A DNA stretch of 64,000 nucleotides from Dehalococcoidia bacterium (lineage in GTDB: Bacteria; Chloroflexota; Dehalococcoidia; Lucifugimonadales; UBA3495), in assembly GCA_022827095.1 (NCBI GenBank), contig JAJDTP010000005.1:434001-498000 (forward strand), given 5' to 3'. A program made the translations under genes and the position numbers. The notes under the pieces are model-generated. The model saw nothing but the letters and a program-made list of their open reading frames with translations. It had not been told where the DNA came from and ran no database searches. The first letter of the stretch is position 1, and each line of letters opens with the position of its first letter. Below are positions 1-9,297 of this stretch, piece by piece.

Positions 1-1204
1 CGGTGAGCGGGTTTCCCGTGTCAAGGGAGGTTTCGGGACCAACTCGTATGGACTCGGCGGTCACTTCCCAACCATCACGCCGGGTGACAGCGACGGCGAT
101 GGGGCCCCAGGGCAGGGTAAGCCGGAACTCGCGTACAGGATCGGGATACGGGCAATCGTCGGCCCGGGCGGGGCCGGACATTGTGGCCCGCCATGAACCC
201 ACGTCGAGTTTGTGATCCCGGGGCAACTCAATGGTCTTGCCGGAGCCCGGGTCCGAGATGGCACGGGACATGGCCGCCAGGTGTCGCTCGGTGAGGCGGT
301 GTTCGTGTCCGGTCACCGCGATCCAGGCGCGCCTGAGGATGATTTGCCGGAGGGCTGGATGCGCTTCCGCGAGGCCAACCCGGTCGAGGTGTAGGCTTCC
401 GTCGTCCGCCGCCGGTTGGGGGACGATGTGTGGCCAGAGCAGATCGGCTTGCTGTTCCATGTAATCGACCTGGGCGGCCGCGGTGCGCGAGATCCGGCCC
501 AACGCATCGGAAATCCGCGGGTTCAGCTGCTCTTTCAACGCGGGCATGATGTCCAGGCGCACGCGATTGCGGGTGAAATCGCGCATGTAGTTGGTGCTGT
601 CGTCGCGGAAGTCGATGCCGTAATTCCGGCAGTAGGAAATGGTGTGATGCCGGCTCAGGTCAATGAGCGGACGCCAGACTCGCAACTCCTCCTCCGGTCC
701 GTCGCCGTTGCCCGGCGTCACCGGGTACGGCCAGGTGTCCAGTTCGCTCATGCCGCGCAGGCCGTGAAGACCGCTCCCGCGAGCGACGTGGAGCAATACG
801 GTTTCGGCGAGATCGTCGGCGGTGTGGCCCACTGCTATGAGCCGAGCGCCGACCTGCCGGGCGACCCGGGCCAGGAAGTCGTAGCGGAGGTCTCTGGCGG
901 CCTGCTCGAAGGAGCTGATCCCTGAGTTGCTTTGGTAAGCCGCTACGTCCACTTCGTCGAAGATGCAGTCCGGCCACATCCGGCGGACGAAGTCGGCGTC
1001 GTCGTAGGTTTCCTGACCGCGAAAGTCGTGCAACAAGTGGGCGGGCTGCACCTTGAACCCGAAGCGAGTATCGGTGCGTGCGATGGCCAACACCCGCATC
1101 AGCGCGCAGGAATCGGGTCCGCCGGATACGCCGGCGACCACCACGTCATCTGGCCCAAGCCCGGCCCGCCGTGCGGTGGCTATCGCCGTGGTGTACAACC
1201 GCAT
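1..1204 (-). CDS. tilS: tRNA(Ile)-lysidine synthase TilS, C-terminus cut by window edge
   Basis: TilS adds lysine to C34 of the minor tRNA-Ile so that it reads AUA codons. The frame is open from an ATG at 1204 to position 1, about 401 codons, so only the last part of the protein is missing. The ATP-pyrophosphatase P-loop SGGPDS is at residues 27-32. It is followed by the family's ARDLRYDFL segment and the GHTADDLAETVLLH motif, and further on by the middle substrate-binding domain (KTIELPRDHKLDVG). It lies 58 bases after the stop of the histidine phosphatase on the same strand and probably belongs to that transcript. An in-frame TTG further upstream is possible, but the ATG matches the usual TilS N-terminus. 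Confidence 0.93.
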   Translation of the reverse strand, partial: MRLYTTAIATARRAGLGPDDVVVAGVSGGPDSCALMRVLAIARTDTRFGFKVQPAHLLHDFRGQETYDDADFVRRMWPDCIFDEVDVAAYQSNSGISSFEQAARDLRYDFLARVARQVGARLIAVGHTADDLAETVLLHVARGSGLHGLRGMSELDTWPYPVTPGNGDGPEEELRVWRPLIDLSRHHTISYCRNYGIDFRDDSTNYMRDFTRNRVRLDIMPALKEQLNPRISDALGRISRTAAAQVDYMEQQADLLWPHIVPQPAADDGSLHLDRVGLAEAHPALRQIILRRAWIAVTGHEHRLTERHLAAMSRAISDPGSGKTIELPRDHKLDVGSWRATMSGPARADDCPYPDPVREFRLTLPWGPIAVAVTRRDGWEVTAESIRVGPETSLDTGNPLT

Positions 1205-1262
1205 GGCCGGCCAGAATCCTCGGTCGTTTCGGCGTTTGTTTCGGCCCAAGGGACGTCCCGTC

Positions 1263-1889
1263 CTAGTAGCTGGTGCGGTTGGCGGCAGTCAGATGGTCGA
1301 CGGCGTTGTACGCGGCCAGCCGACGGCCGCGCCGTCCGGAGGTGATGGTGGTGCGACTGCCCAGGGAAAGGTCCATGTGGTTGATGTTGGCGAGCGGAAG
1401 GTCGATGACCGCGGCCACGATACAGCGAATGGTGAAATTGTGGGTGACGGCGATGATGGTATCGTCGGAGTCGTAGCGGTCGTCCAGTTCATCGATTGCT
1501 GCCATAGCGCGCTGTTGGACATCACCCAGGGATTCGCCACCGGGCATGGTGACGCTGCTGGCGTCGCGACGCCATCCCTGGTACAGATCGGGCCAGCCGT
1601 CGCGCATTTCCTGGACGGTGACGCCCTCCAGATCACCCATGTCCATCTCGATGATGCGGGGCTCATCGGTGACGGATAGACCGGAGAGGTCCGCGATGGC
1701 GCAGGCGACGCCCCGGGCTCGCTGCAGTGGGCTGGAGTAGATCGCCACCGGATTCCACGTCAAGCTGGCGACCGCCAATTCCCGGGCCTGGGCTCGTCCG
1801 CGCGCGGTCAGAATGGAGTTCGTTGTGCCCTGCAGGCGGCCCGACGCGTTGATGTCGGTTTCGCCGTGGCGCACCAGGTGAAGCCTCAT
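1263..1889 (-). CDS. Histidine phosphatase family protein (phosphoglycerate mutase-like)
   Basis: A 208-residue protein of the histidine phosphatase superfamily. The phosphoacceptor motif LVRHGET is at residues 5-11 (catalytic H8) and the second catalytic histidine is in VTHNFTIRC. These enzymes are cytoplasmic phosphatases or cofactor-dependent mutases. The short length without the phosphoglycerate-mutase insertions favours a GpmB/CobC-type phosphatase, but the substrate cannot be read from the sequence. Its start overlaps the stop of the CBS membrane protein by four bases (ATGA) and has a GGAGGAT ribosome site, so the two are translationally coupled. Confidence 0.85.
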   Translation of the reverse strand: MRLHLVRHGETDINASGRLQGTTNSILTARGRAQARELAVASLTWNPVAIYSSPLQRARGVACAIADLSGLSVTDEPRIIEMDMGDLEGVTVQEMRDGWPDLYQGWRRDASSVTMPGGESLGDVQQRAMAAIDELDDRYDSDDTIIAVTHNFTIRCIVAAVIDLPLANINHMDLSLGSRTTITSGRRGRRLAAYNAVDHLTAANRTSY

Positions 1890-3265
1890 GGGGAACGATC
1901 CTCCGACGGTGGGTCAACCAACTTCAGGCGCACCTGGTTGACGCGCGCCCCGGCCATGTTGGTTACGGTAACCTCGAGGTCTCCGGTTTTGACCGTGTCA
2001 TTTTCGACGGGAAGTTCTCCCAATTCGTGCAAAACCAACCCGGCAATCGTCTGGTAATCGCCCTCGGGTACCGCGATGCCGCTGGGATTGAGGCGGTCGT
2101 TGATTTCGATGATCGTCATTCCGCCGTCCAGGAGGTAAGCGCCGTCGGGAAGTCTCGCAATGCTGCTGTCCGCGGTCATCGCCGGCGGGTCGTCATCGAC
2201 CACGGTGCCGACGATGACGCCAACGAGTTGTTTCATCGTCACCAAGCCTGCGATGCCGCCGTATTCATTAGTGACCAACATCATCGACAGGCGACGTTCC
2301 TGCATGGAGTCGAAGGCGTCGGACACGGTGACGGTTTCGGGTATGAAGTCGACCGGGCGCATCGTATCGGTGATGGGGTCCTGCGGGCCGATTTCGCCCC
2401 TGCCCTGGGCAATGAGGACTTCCTTGTTGGAGAGTACACCCAGGACGGTTTCCTGGCTGCCCTCGAAAACTGGGAACCGGGTGTGGCTGTGCTCCGCGTA
2501 GAGGACGAGGAATTCCTCGAGGGTGGTGTCCTTTTCGATCCAGACGATTTCGGTGCGTGGCGTCATGATTTCGCTGAGCCGGCGGTCGCGAAAGTTAAAC
2601 ACCCGGTGGAGACGCTCGGCTTCGTCGGATTCCACCGCCCCCTGCTGGCTGGACAGGTCAATCATCATCCGAAGTTCACCCTCGGTAAAGGTGGTCTGCC
2701 AACCGTGGGAAGACGTGCCGAGCGCTTTGTAGATGAGGCGCGGAACCACGGTGAAGAAATAAATGAACGGGGTGCACAGGAGCATCGTCCACCGAACGGG
2801 GTGTGCCGCCGCGAGGGACCAGCGTTCGGAGAATGTGGCCGCAAGCGTTTTCGGAGTGATCTCACCAAATATGGATATTGTCACCGTCATGATCACGGCG
2901 GTCAGCAGAGCGGCTGAACCGGCATCGCCCAGGAGGTCGGCGGCCAGAGCGGTACCCAGAGCCGTGGCGAAGATGGTGAACGCGTTCTGGCTCAGGAGAA
3001 TGGTGGCGAAGAACTTCTCGTGCTGTGACAGGACCTCGTTAACGGCTCGTGCGGCGGCGTTCCCCTGGCCAGCGAGGTACTGGATACGGATCTTGTTGAC
3101 CGCCACCAACGCCGCTTCCGCACTGGTGAAAAATACTACTCCCAGGAAACTGATCGCGAGCAGCGTAAGCTGCAAACTCCAGGGCATGGATAATCCGCCA
3201 GAGGTTTCCCCTACCTGCAACAAGACGGCCCCAATCGATAAACCGTCGGGCGCGATGTCCATCAT
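1886..3265 (-). CDS. Hemolysin C/CorC-type CNNM membrane protein with CBS pair
   Basis: A 459-residue membrane protein in three parts. An N-terminal CNNM (DUF21) domain of about four hydrophobic segments spans residues 25-185. A tandem CBS domain pair follows (MTPRTEIVWIEKD, then VTVSDAFDSMQERRLSMMLV). The C-terminal CorC/HlyC domain includes ADSSIARLPDGAYLLDG. The family is linked to magnesium or cobalt transport and is often misnamed hemolysin; CBS domains bind adenosine nucleotides. Two adjacent ATG codons begin the frame, preceded by an AGGAGG about 12 bases upstream. It is the first gene of the minus-strand set ending with tilS. Confidence 0.9.
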   Translation of the reverse strand: MMDIAPDGLSIGAVLLQVGETSGGLSMPWSLQLTLLAISFLGVVFFTSAEAALVAVNKIRIQYLAGQGNAAARAVNEVLSQHEKFFATILLSQNAFTIFATALGTALAADLLGDAGSAALLTAVIMTVTISIFGEITPKTLAATFSERWSLAAAHPVRWTMLLCTPFIYFFTVVPRLIYKALGTSSHGWQTTFTEGELRMMIDLSSQQGAVESDEAERLHRVFNFRDRRLSEIMTPRTEIVWIEKDTTLEEFLVLYAEHSHTRFPVFEGSQETVLGVLSNKEVLIAQGRGEIGPQDPITDTMRPVDFIPETVTVSDAFDSMQERRLSMMLVTNEYGGIAGLVTMKQLVGVIVGTVVDDDPPAMTADSSIARLPDGAYLLDGGMTIIEINDRLNPSGIAVPEGDYQTIAGLVLHELGELPVENDTVKTGDLEVTVTNMAGARVNQVRLKLVDPPSEDRSP

Positions 3266-3425
3266 CTGGTTTCTATTCCTCCTGGCGACCCCGTCGGAGC
3301 ATTCGGCCGGGGTGTGGGTGTCGTCTGATTTAGATTATCAACAAGAAGGATAGCATCGCCCGAAATGCCGCGCAAAGCCGGGCGGGCATCAGTCTTGGGG
3401 CTATCGCATCTGAAATTACAACGGT

Positions 3426-3527
3426 GTCACTCCGGCGAAAGCCGGAGTCCAGAGCCCGTGAATGGCTTGATATTCCTATGGAAACAGCCGACTTGGGTCA
3501 TTGGATACCGGCTTTCGCCGGTATGAC
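3426..3527. repeat. REPIN-like inverted pair of REP sequences (family A)
   Basis: Two arms of about 27 bases, 3426-3452 and 3501-3527, are inverted copies of each other, matching at about 22 of 27 positions. Each arm is itself a hairpin with core CCGGC-GAAA-GCCGG. Translated shadows of this element give the VIPAKAGI peptide typical of such dispersed repeats. A single further copy lies at 19763-19790. The element has no coding capacity. It looks like a non-autonomous REP/REPIN element rather than an insertion sequence. Confidence 0.75.
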
Positions 3528-3579
3528 GACATTAAAGCGTTCATATGCGATAGCCCTGGCATCGGACCGGTTTGCCGGT

Positions 3580-3588
3580 TGATATAAT
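3580..3588 (+). promoter_or_regulatory. Candidate extended -10 promoter for tsaD
   Basis: TGATATAAT is an extended -10 element (TGn followed by TATAAT at 3583-3588), 32 bases before the tsaD ATG. No good -35 hexamer stands at 17 bases, which is compatible with an extended -10 promoter. Confidence 0.45.
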
Positions 3589-3620
3589 TTGACCCGACAT
3601 TCATTGGGGACATCCGAGCC

Positions 3621-4694
3621 ATGCTTATACTGGGCATAGAGACGTCGTGCGACGAAACCGCGGTGGGCATCGTGGAGGAAGGCCGGTTGCTGCGCGCCAA
3701 CGCGATTGCATCTCAAGCCGCGCTCCACGCCGCGCACGGTGGGGTCGTGCCGGAGCTGGCGTCGAGGCAGCACATCAGGGACATGGAACCGACCTTGCGT
3801 AGAGCCCTGGCCGACGCCGGAGCGACCCTGGATGACATCGACGTGGTGGCGGTGACCCACGGACCAGGTTTGGCCGGAGCGCTGATCAGCGGGGTCAATA
3901 CGGCGAAATCGCTGGCGCTAACGCTTGATGTCCCCCTGGTGGGGGTTAACCATCTGGAGGGTCACGTCTATGCGGCGTGGCTGGTTCCCGGCGATGCGTC
4001 GCCGGCTGAGGAACCGGGGTTTCCGCTGGCATGCCTGGTGGCGTCGGGTGGTCACACGGACCTGATCCTGATGGAAGGGCACGGCGACTACCGCCTGGTA
4101 GGTCGGACGCGAGACGATGCGGCCGGCGAGGCTTTTGACAAGGCCGCGCGGGTCCTTGGGCTGGGCTTCCCCGGCGGACCGGAGATCCAGAAAGCGGCGT
4201 CGTCGCTGGCGGACTTCTCCGAGGATGGCGAACCCTTCGCGGCGGCCGCTGCGCCGCTACCGAGGGCGTGGATGCGCGACACGTTCGATTTCAGTTTCAG
4301 CGGGGTGAAAACGGCACTGCTGCACCGGGCGCAGGACGTGGGACTCTATCCGCAGCCGGACGAGGCCGACGCCCACGCTGATGGGCTGGTTGCCAACCTG
4401 GCGTACCAGTTCCAGGAGTCGCTGGTAGACGTGATGACCGCCAAGCTGCTGGAGATGGCGGATCGTTACAAGGCCCGGGGGCTGGTGCTGGGAGGAGGCG
4501 TGACGGCCAACGCGCGGCTGAGGCAAAGGGTGCAGGCGGAGTCTCCGGTACCGGCCATCATACCGGCTCCGGTGCTGTGCACCGATAATGGGGCAATGAT
4601 CGCCGCGGGGGCGTTCTACCAGATGCAGAGGGGCGAGGTAGCTGATTTGGCGTTGGACGTTGATCCGTCGCTGCCTTTCGGCGTTCCGGCGTAA
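3621..4694 (+). CDS. tsaD: tRNA N6-adenosine threonylcarbamoyltransferase TsaD
   Basis: TsaD transfers the threonylcarbamoyl group to A37 of ANN-reading tRNAs as part of the TsaBDE complex. The 357-residue length fits the family. The N-terminal ASKHA signature MLILGIETSCDETAVGIV is intact. GGVVPELASRQH is present, the metal-binding HxxxH occurs in NHLEGH, and FSFSGVKTAL and the LVLGGGVTANARLR nucleotide-binding motif follow. The ATG at 3621 begins exactly at the family N-terminus. No tsaB or tsaE lies next to it here. It ends 12 bases before the end of the convergent membrane-protein gene. Confidence 0.97.
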   Translation: MLILGIETSCDETAVGIVEEGRLLRANAIASQAALHAAHGGVVPELASRQHIRDMEPTLRRALADAGATLDDIDVVAVTHGPGLAGALISGVNTAKSLALTLDVPLVGVNHLEGHVYAAWLVPGDASPAEEPGFPLACLVASGGHTDLILMEGHGDYRLVGRTRDDAAGEAFDKAARVLGLGFPGGPEIQKAASSLADFSEDGEPFAAAAAPLPRAWMRDTFDFSFSGVKTALLHRAQDVGLYPQPDEADAHADGLVANLAYQFQESLVDVMTAKLLEMADRYKARGLVLGGGVTANARLRQRVQAESPVPAIIPAPVLCTDNGAMIAAGAFYQMQRGEVADLALDVDPSLPFGVPA

Positions 4695-4706
4695 CTCGGA
4701 GTCGCG

Positions 4707-5312
4707 CTAGGGTCCTGCGGCACGGACCTCGCGGACCGACGAGTGTTCCGGACCTGAACCGGGTGCGGACCGCAACCGGAGAACAACGCCAGCGAAGACA
4801 ATCAGGTCGGCGTTGTCGGCGGTGCAAGGTACCTCGAGGTTCCAGTTGTATCCGTCGATGCGGAGCATGCTCCCGCCGGAATCGGTCAGGCTGCGCCAGA
4901 TGATCCAGCCCAGCAGGACGATCAAGATCATCAACACGGCCGCCATGGCGTGCAGATTGATAACCGGTATGACCACATCGGGCAGGCGGTCGACCAGCCA
5001 ATAGGCCAGCAGGAAATAGGCCGCAACCCCGCCGGCCAACAGCGTTGCCCATTGCTTCCAGGAGAGGCCGCGCCGGGCGTCGTTGCGCACGCTGACCGCC
5101 GTCACGGTGTCGGCGGCGAACATCTGCACTACCCGGGTGTGCCCTTCTTCCGTCACGGAGATGATCCGACGGTTCGTGGCCACCAAGAGCCGACCCGTGG
5201 GTGTGGGTTCACTCCTCAAGCCATGTTCCGCGTCGAGGAACTCGGCCGCGTGTTCGCCCGGGAGCAGTTCTACTCCTCGGACGTGGGACAGGAATGACGG
5301 GGCGTTATCCAT
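4707..5312 (-). CDS. Uncharacterised membrane protein, possibly PH-domain-like
   Basis: A 201-residue protein counted from the ATG at 5312; the frame extends 37 codons upstream, but that part is low in complexity and lies outside the obvious fold. The N-terminal half (LLPGEHAAEFLDAEHG, then RLLVATNRRIISVTEEG) resembles bacterial PH or SHOCT-associated domains, which carry a 'tnrRii' strand. Two hydrophobic segments follow (residues about 90-110 and 120-140), then a soluble tail. It therefore looks like an inner-membrane protein of unknown role. It is alone on this strand, convergent with tsaD and divergent from rsmH. Confidence 0.6.
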   Translation of the reverse strand: MDNAPSFLSHVRGVELLPGEHAAEFLDAEHGLRSEPTPTGRLLVATNRRIISVTEEGHTRVVQMFAADTVTAVSVRNDARRGLSWKQWATLLAGGVAAYFLLAYWLVDRLPDVVIPVINLHAMAAVLMILIVLLGWIIWRSLTDSGGSMLRIDGYNWNLEVPCTADNADLIVFAGVVLRLRSAPGSGPEHSSVREVRAAGP

Positions 5313-5652
5313 GAGGGGTCGTGGCGAAGTGCCTCTGCTTCGAATCGTATCACAGGCCGGCGGAGGCAATTTGGGTTGGGCCACGGGAGCCGCCAGTTCG
5401 CGACCGGCGGGAGTGCGCGCCACGGGTCCGGCACGTCGACGACGACTCTACGATGCGAATTCTCATCGAGTGGTCATCTGCCGTGTTACCCGGCAAAATT
5501 TGTACTTTTTGAAAAAATTCGATTAATTTCGCATTTCCAAACACAGGCAACCGCACTAACCCATTTGTTAAATTTCCAGTCACGTTATGGCGCATATCCC
5601 AAGCGCGGTTTACGCGCGTTTCCACGAGCAGTGATCCCGAAATGAGTCAGCG
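5313..5652. other. Divergent intergenic region upstream of rsmH
   Basis: A 340-base gap. Its right half, about 5470-5600, is clearly more AT-rich than the surroundings and is the likely promoter zone for the rsmH-ftsA-ftsZ run. A TTGTAC hexamer near 5498 followed after about 17 bases by TTAATT is a weak sigma-70 candidate. No mraZ gene, RNA gene or other small gene was seen. Confidence 0.45.
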
Positions 5653-6675
5653 ATGACATTGGCGACAATGAACATAACGGCCCCGTTCGATGTGTCGGTC
5701 GGTTCGGCGTCAGGCGTGCGGCCAACACTGACCTTCTCAGGACGGGCGCACGGGCACGCGTCTGTCCATCATACTCCGGCCCTGATTACGGAAACCGTGG
5801 AATGGCTTTCGGTCAGCCCGGGCAAGGTTTACTTGGACGGCACCGTCGGGGAAGGCGGACATTCCGAGGCGATCCTGGACGCATCGGGACCCACGGGGGG
5901 TGTGTTGGGGATAGATCGCGACCCGCGGTCGGTGGACGCTGCTCGCCGACGGTTGACCGGCTATGGGGACCGGGTTCGGATCGTGCACGGGAACTATGCC
6001 GACATGAGCGAACTGGCGCGGCAAGCCGGGATCGCGAGCGTGGATGGAGTTTTGTTGGACCTGGGTTTTTCCTCGCGCCAGGTTGACGCGGCCGGTTACG
6101 GGTTTTCCTTCCAACGGGACGAGCCCCTGGACATGCGCTACGACACCGTGGGGTTAACGGCGGCCGACTTGCTGAACCATTCTGACGAGCGGGAGTTGGC
6201 CGACGTAATTTTCCGTTATGGGGAAGAACGACGCAGCCGCGCGGTCGCCAGGGCGATCGTTGCGGCGCGGCCCATCAACAGCACAGGCCGCCTTTCCGCG
6301 GTGGTCGCCAGGGCTCTCGGCGGGCGCAGGGGAGGCCGGCACCCGGCCACGAGAACGTTCCAGGCGCTGCGAATCGCGGTCAACGATGAGCTGATGCACC
6401 TTCAGGCCGGCCTGGACGCCGCGCCGGGGATGTTGAGCGCGGGCGGCCGGTTGGTGGTGATCAGCTACCACAGCCTGGAAGACCGGCTGGTCAAGGCCTG
6501 GATGGACCGAGAAGCGACGCAATGCGTCTGTCCTCCGGAGCTTCCCGTTTGCGCCTGTGACCACGAACCGACGGTGCGGTTCGCGCGGCGGCGGGTGGTC
6601 CGGCCGTCTGCAACCGAAACGCAAAACAACCCGCGCAGCAGGAGCGCGCGCCTCCGAGCGGTGGAACGCATCTGA
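5653..6675 (+). CDS. rsmH: 16S rRNA (cytosine1402-N4)-methyltransferase RsmH
   Basis: RsmH (MraW) methylates C1402 of 16S rRNA. The protein has 340 residues. The class I methyltransferase signature LDGTVGEGGHSEAIL begins near residue 55. DGVLLDLGFSSRQVD, EPLDMRYD, and the terminal RLVVISYHSLEDRLVK all match the family. The N-terminus is about 35 residues longer than usual; ATG at 5653 is the first start, and a second ATG four codons in is equally possible. It sits in the place of the division/cell-wall cluster but is followed directly by ftsA, with no mraZ, ftsL, ftsI or mur genes. Confidence 0.96.
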   Translation: MTLATMNITAPFDVSVGSASGVRPTLTFSGRAHGHASVHHTPALITETVEWLSVSPGKVYLDGTVGEGGHSEAILDASGPTGGVLGIDRDPRSVDAARRRLTGYGDRVRIVHGNYADMSELARQAGIASVDGVLLDLGFSSRQVDAAGYGFSFQRDEPLDMRYDTVGLTAADLLNHSDERELADVIFRYGEERRSRAVARAIVAARPINSTGRLSAVVARALGGRRGGRHPATRTFQALRIAVNDELMHLQAGLDAAPGMLSAGGRLVVISYHSLEDRLVKAWMDREATQCVCPPELPVCACDHEPTVRFARRRVVRPSATETQNNPRSRSARLRAVERI

Positions 6676-6739
6676 TCCGCTGCCCGCAAACGATCATAGT
6701 TTCTTTCCGATAATCACATTCGACCGAGGGAAGACCACA

Positions 6740-8038
6740 ATGCCACAGGATTCGATGTACGCCGCCGTTGACATAGGCACCAGCAAAATTATCTCGATCG
6801 TCGCGCGGCTCGGGCCGGAAGGGGAGTTGAAGCCTCTGGGGACCGGTGTGGCTCCGTCCAACGGCGTGCAGCAGGGCGTCATCGACGATTTCGGCGAGGT
6901 CAAGAACAGCCTGCAGGAGAGCATGGCGGAGTGTCTGCGCTACGTGGGACGCAATCCGGTGGACAAGTTTCACGTGGTGGTGAATGGTGACCACCTGGTC
7001 AGCGTCAACTCCACGGAGATGTTGGGCAGCGGCGAAGAGGTGGTAACGATCACGGAGCAGCGCCTGCGGTCTCTAATGAGCAGCACCTCCGGGAGCCTGG
7101 AACAGCAACTGGACAGCCGCAGCGAGCAGACGCTGCACATGATCCCCATGCGATACCGGCTGGACGGGATGACCGGGGTGCGCAACCCGACCGGGTTGGA
7201 TACGAACGAGTTGCAGTTGGAGGCCCATATCGTGCGCGGTATGTCGGTGCCCCTGGGAAACACCGTGCGCGCTTTGCAGTCGTGCAAGGCCAAGGTGGAT
7301 GGGATGATCGCCCACCCGTTGGCCTCGGCCGAAGGGGTTCTCACCGCCGACGAACGGGAGATGGGCGTGGTGGTGGTGGACATCGGAGCCGGCACGATCA
7401 AGACCGCGATTTATCGCGGGGGGACGCCGGTCTTCTCTTCGGTGGTTCCCATAGGCGGGAATCAATTGACGCGCGACATGGCCGTGGCGATGCGGGTCCC
7501 GTATCAAATGGCGGAGGACCTGAAAGTCCAGTTTGGCCACGTGCTGCCGGAGGCGATCCCAGCGAATGAAGAGGTGTTGATACCGGCGACCCAGGTGCAA
7601 CCGAAACGAATGGTGTTGCGGCGTGAGTTGTGTGAACCGCTCTATTTGCGTTCATTGCAAGCGCTCAAGCTGATCAGCGAGGAGCTATACCGAGCTGAGA
7701 TCGGCTCGATGCCACCGGGAGGGATCGTGTTGACGGGCGGAGTATCCCGCATGCCCGGCCTGGCGGAAATGGCCTCCCGTGGCTTGAGAACCGACGTGCG
7801 CGTGGGTGTGCCGTTGTGGTACGCGGGATTGCCCGAGTCGCTGCGGCAGCCCGAATTTTCCGCCGTCCTGGGCGCCCTGCAGTGGGCGGTCAGGCATCGC
7901 AATCGCCCGGACCGGGAACGACCACGGGGTTCGGGGGAACGGAACTGGTCTCCGGCCGCGCTGTTGCGACGGCCGTTCGCTCGTTCCGGCTCACGGCAAG
8001 CCGCTGATGAGCCTGAGTTCGAGGACGAACAGATCTAG
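6740..8038 (+). CDS. ftsA: Cell division protein FtsA
   Basis: FtsA is the actin-like protein that tethers FtsZ to the membrane. The 432-residue protein has YAAVDIGTSKIISIVARLG at the N-terminus (phosphate 1 loop), the 1C insertion domain (about residues 85-165), VVVDIGAGTIKTAIYRGG (phosphate 2) and IVLTGGVSRMPGL (adenosine loop). The C-terminal stretch PAALLRRPFARSG could serve as the membrane-targeting helix. The longest frame begins at 6557, inside rsmH, but ATG 6740 has a GAGGGAAG ribosome site and matches the family start. ftsZ follows after 93 bases. Confidence 0.93.
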   Translation: MPQDSMYAAVDIGTSKIISIVARLGPEGELKPLGTGVAPSNGVQQGVIDDFGEVKNSLQESMAECLRYVGRNPVDKFHVVVNGDHLVSVNSTEMLGSGEEVVTITEQRLRSLMSSTSGSLEQQLDSRSEQTLHMIPMRYRLDGMTGVRNPTGLDTNELQLEAHIVRGMSVPLGNTVRALQSCKAKVDGMIAHPLASAEGVLTADEREMGVVVVDIGAGTIKTAIYRGGTPVFSSVVPIGGNQLTRDMAVAMRVPYQMAEDLKVQFGHVLPEAIPANEEVLIPATQVQPKRMVLRRELCEPLYLRSLQALKLISEELYRAEIGSMPPGGIVLTGGVSRMPGLAEMASRGLRTDVRVGVPLWYAGLPESLRQPEFSAVLGALQWAVRHRNRPDRERPRGSGERNWSPAALLRRPFARSGSRQAADEPEFEDEQI

Positions 8039-8131
8039 AATCACCGGGAGCCGGCCGTAGGGTCGCTACCGGTGCGATTTGATCATCGCTAAACCACAAA
8101 CCAACCAACAATAACAGGAGGCGAAAGGACG

Positions 8132-9274
8132 ATGATATTTCCCGATAACTCCGCGTCATGGGAGCCAGGCGAGCGCTTTGATGAAACCGACGGTCTGATA
8201 CCCGAAATTGGACGGGGGGTTCCGCTGATAAAGGTGCTTGGCGTGGGCGGCGGCGGCTCCAACGCAGTGAGCCGCATGTATAAGGAAAAGCTGCCGGTGG
8301 TCGAATATTACGCGTTGAACACGGACGCACAGCATCTTGCCCGGTGCGACGTGCACTACCGTATTCCGCTGGGCCGCAACCTGACGCGCGGGCTGGGCGC
8401 CGGCGCACAACCCGAACTGGGTCGCCAGGCGGCGGAAGAGTCGCGGGCCGAAATTCAACAGGCGGTGAATGGGGCCGATATGGTGTTCCTGGCAGTGGGC
8501 ATGGGTGGAGGCACCGGCACCGGAGCCGCTCCGGTGGTGGCGCAGACCGCCAAAGAAACGGGCGCCCTGACCATCGCGGTGGTAAGCCGGCCCTTCGGGT
8601 TCGAGGCCCAGATGCGGCGCAAGAACGCCGAGGACGGCCTGGAACGGCTGCAGGACCATGTCGACACCATGATTGTCATTCCCAACGACCGCCTGTTGGC
8701 TCTCAACGAGGAACAGTCCGACTCCTACTCCTGGGAGGACGCGCTGAAACTGGCGGACTCGGTGCTGCACCAGGGCATCAGCGCGATCGCGGAAGTGGTC
8801 ACCGTGCCGGGCGAGATCAACGTGGACTTCGCCGACGTGAAGACGATCCTCACCGGCGCCGGCCAGGCCTGGCTGTCCATCGGCCGGGGCCGGGGTGAAG
8901 GCCGCGCCCGGGAGGCGGCCCGGCAATGCACCAGCAGCCCGTTGCTGGACATTTCGCTGGAAGGGTCGCGGCGGATCCTGTTCGTCCTGACCGGCGGCAA
9001 CAATCTGTCGCTGCAAGAAGTTCAGGAAGCGGCGGCGGTGGTCGAGGAGTTGGCGGACCCCAACGCCAACATCATCTTCGGAACCAACCGGGATGCCCGG
9101 CTGGACGACGAAGTCAAGATGACGATGGTGGCGGCGGATTTCCCGGCGGCGATAGAGACCCCGGAAGACGACATCGCCAAGTTGCTGAACGAGATGGACG
9201 TACCGGAAAGACGGGATTACGAACTCCCGACGTTCTTGCAGAACCGCCAGAATCGCAGAGGATTTTACCGTTAG
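8132..9274 (+). CDS. ftsZ: Cell division GTPase FtsZ
   Basis: FtsZ is the tubulin homologue that forms the division ring. The 380-residue protein carries the first glycine loop (VLGVGGGGSNAVSRM, residues 35-49), the tubulin signature GMGGGTGTGAA at residues 124-133, and a synergy loop with NVDFADVKTILTGAG. The C-terminal peptide YELPTFLQNRQ is the usual FtsA-binding tail. An AGGAGG lies before the ATG. The locus ends at a strong terminator. Confidence 0.98.
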   Translation: MIFPDNSASWEPGERFDETDGLIPEIGRGVPLIKVLGVGGGGSNAVSRMYKEKLPVVEYYALNTDAQHLARCDVHYRIPLGRNLTRGLGAGAQPELGRQAAEESRAEIQQAVNGADMVFLAVGMGGGTGTGAAPVVAQTAKETGALTIAVVSRPFGFEAQMRRKNAEDGLERLQDHVDTMIVIPNDRLLALNEEQSDSYSWEDALKLADSVLHQGISAIAEVVTVPGEINVDFADVKTILTGAGQAWLSIGRGRGEGRAREAARQCTSSPLLDISLEGSRRILFVLTGGNNLSLQEVQEAAAVVEELADPNANIIFGTNRDARLDDEVKMTMVAADFPAAIETPEDDIAKLLNEMDVPERRDYELPTFLQNRQNRRGFYR

Positions 9275-9297
9275 ACCAACCTCTGCCGGATCCTCGA

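Larger units (their letters stand above)
3266..3620. other. Divergent intergenic region between corC-like gene and tsaD
   Basis: A 355-base gap between divergently transcribed genes. It holds a 102-base inverted-repeat element (listed separately) and a likely tsaD promoter. The part nearest the CBS gene, to about 3420, should contain that gene's promoter, but no convincing -35/-10 pair was picked out. No RNA gene or further coding sequence was seen. Confidence 0.6.
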
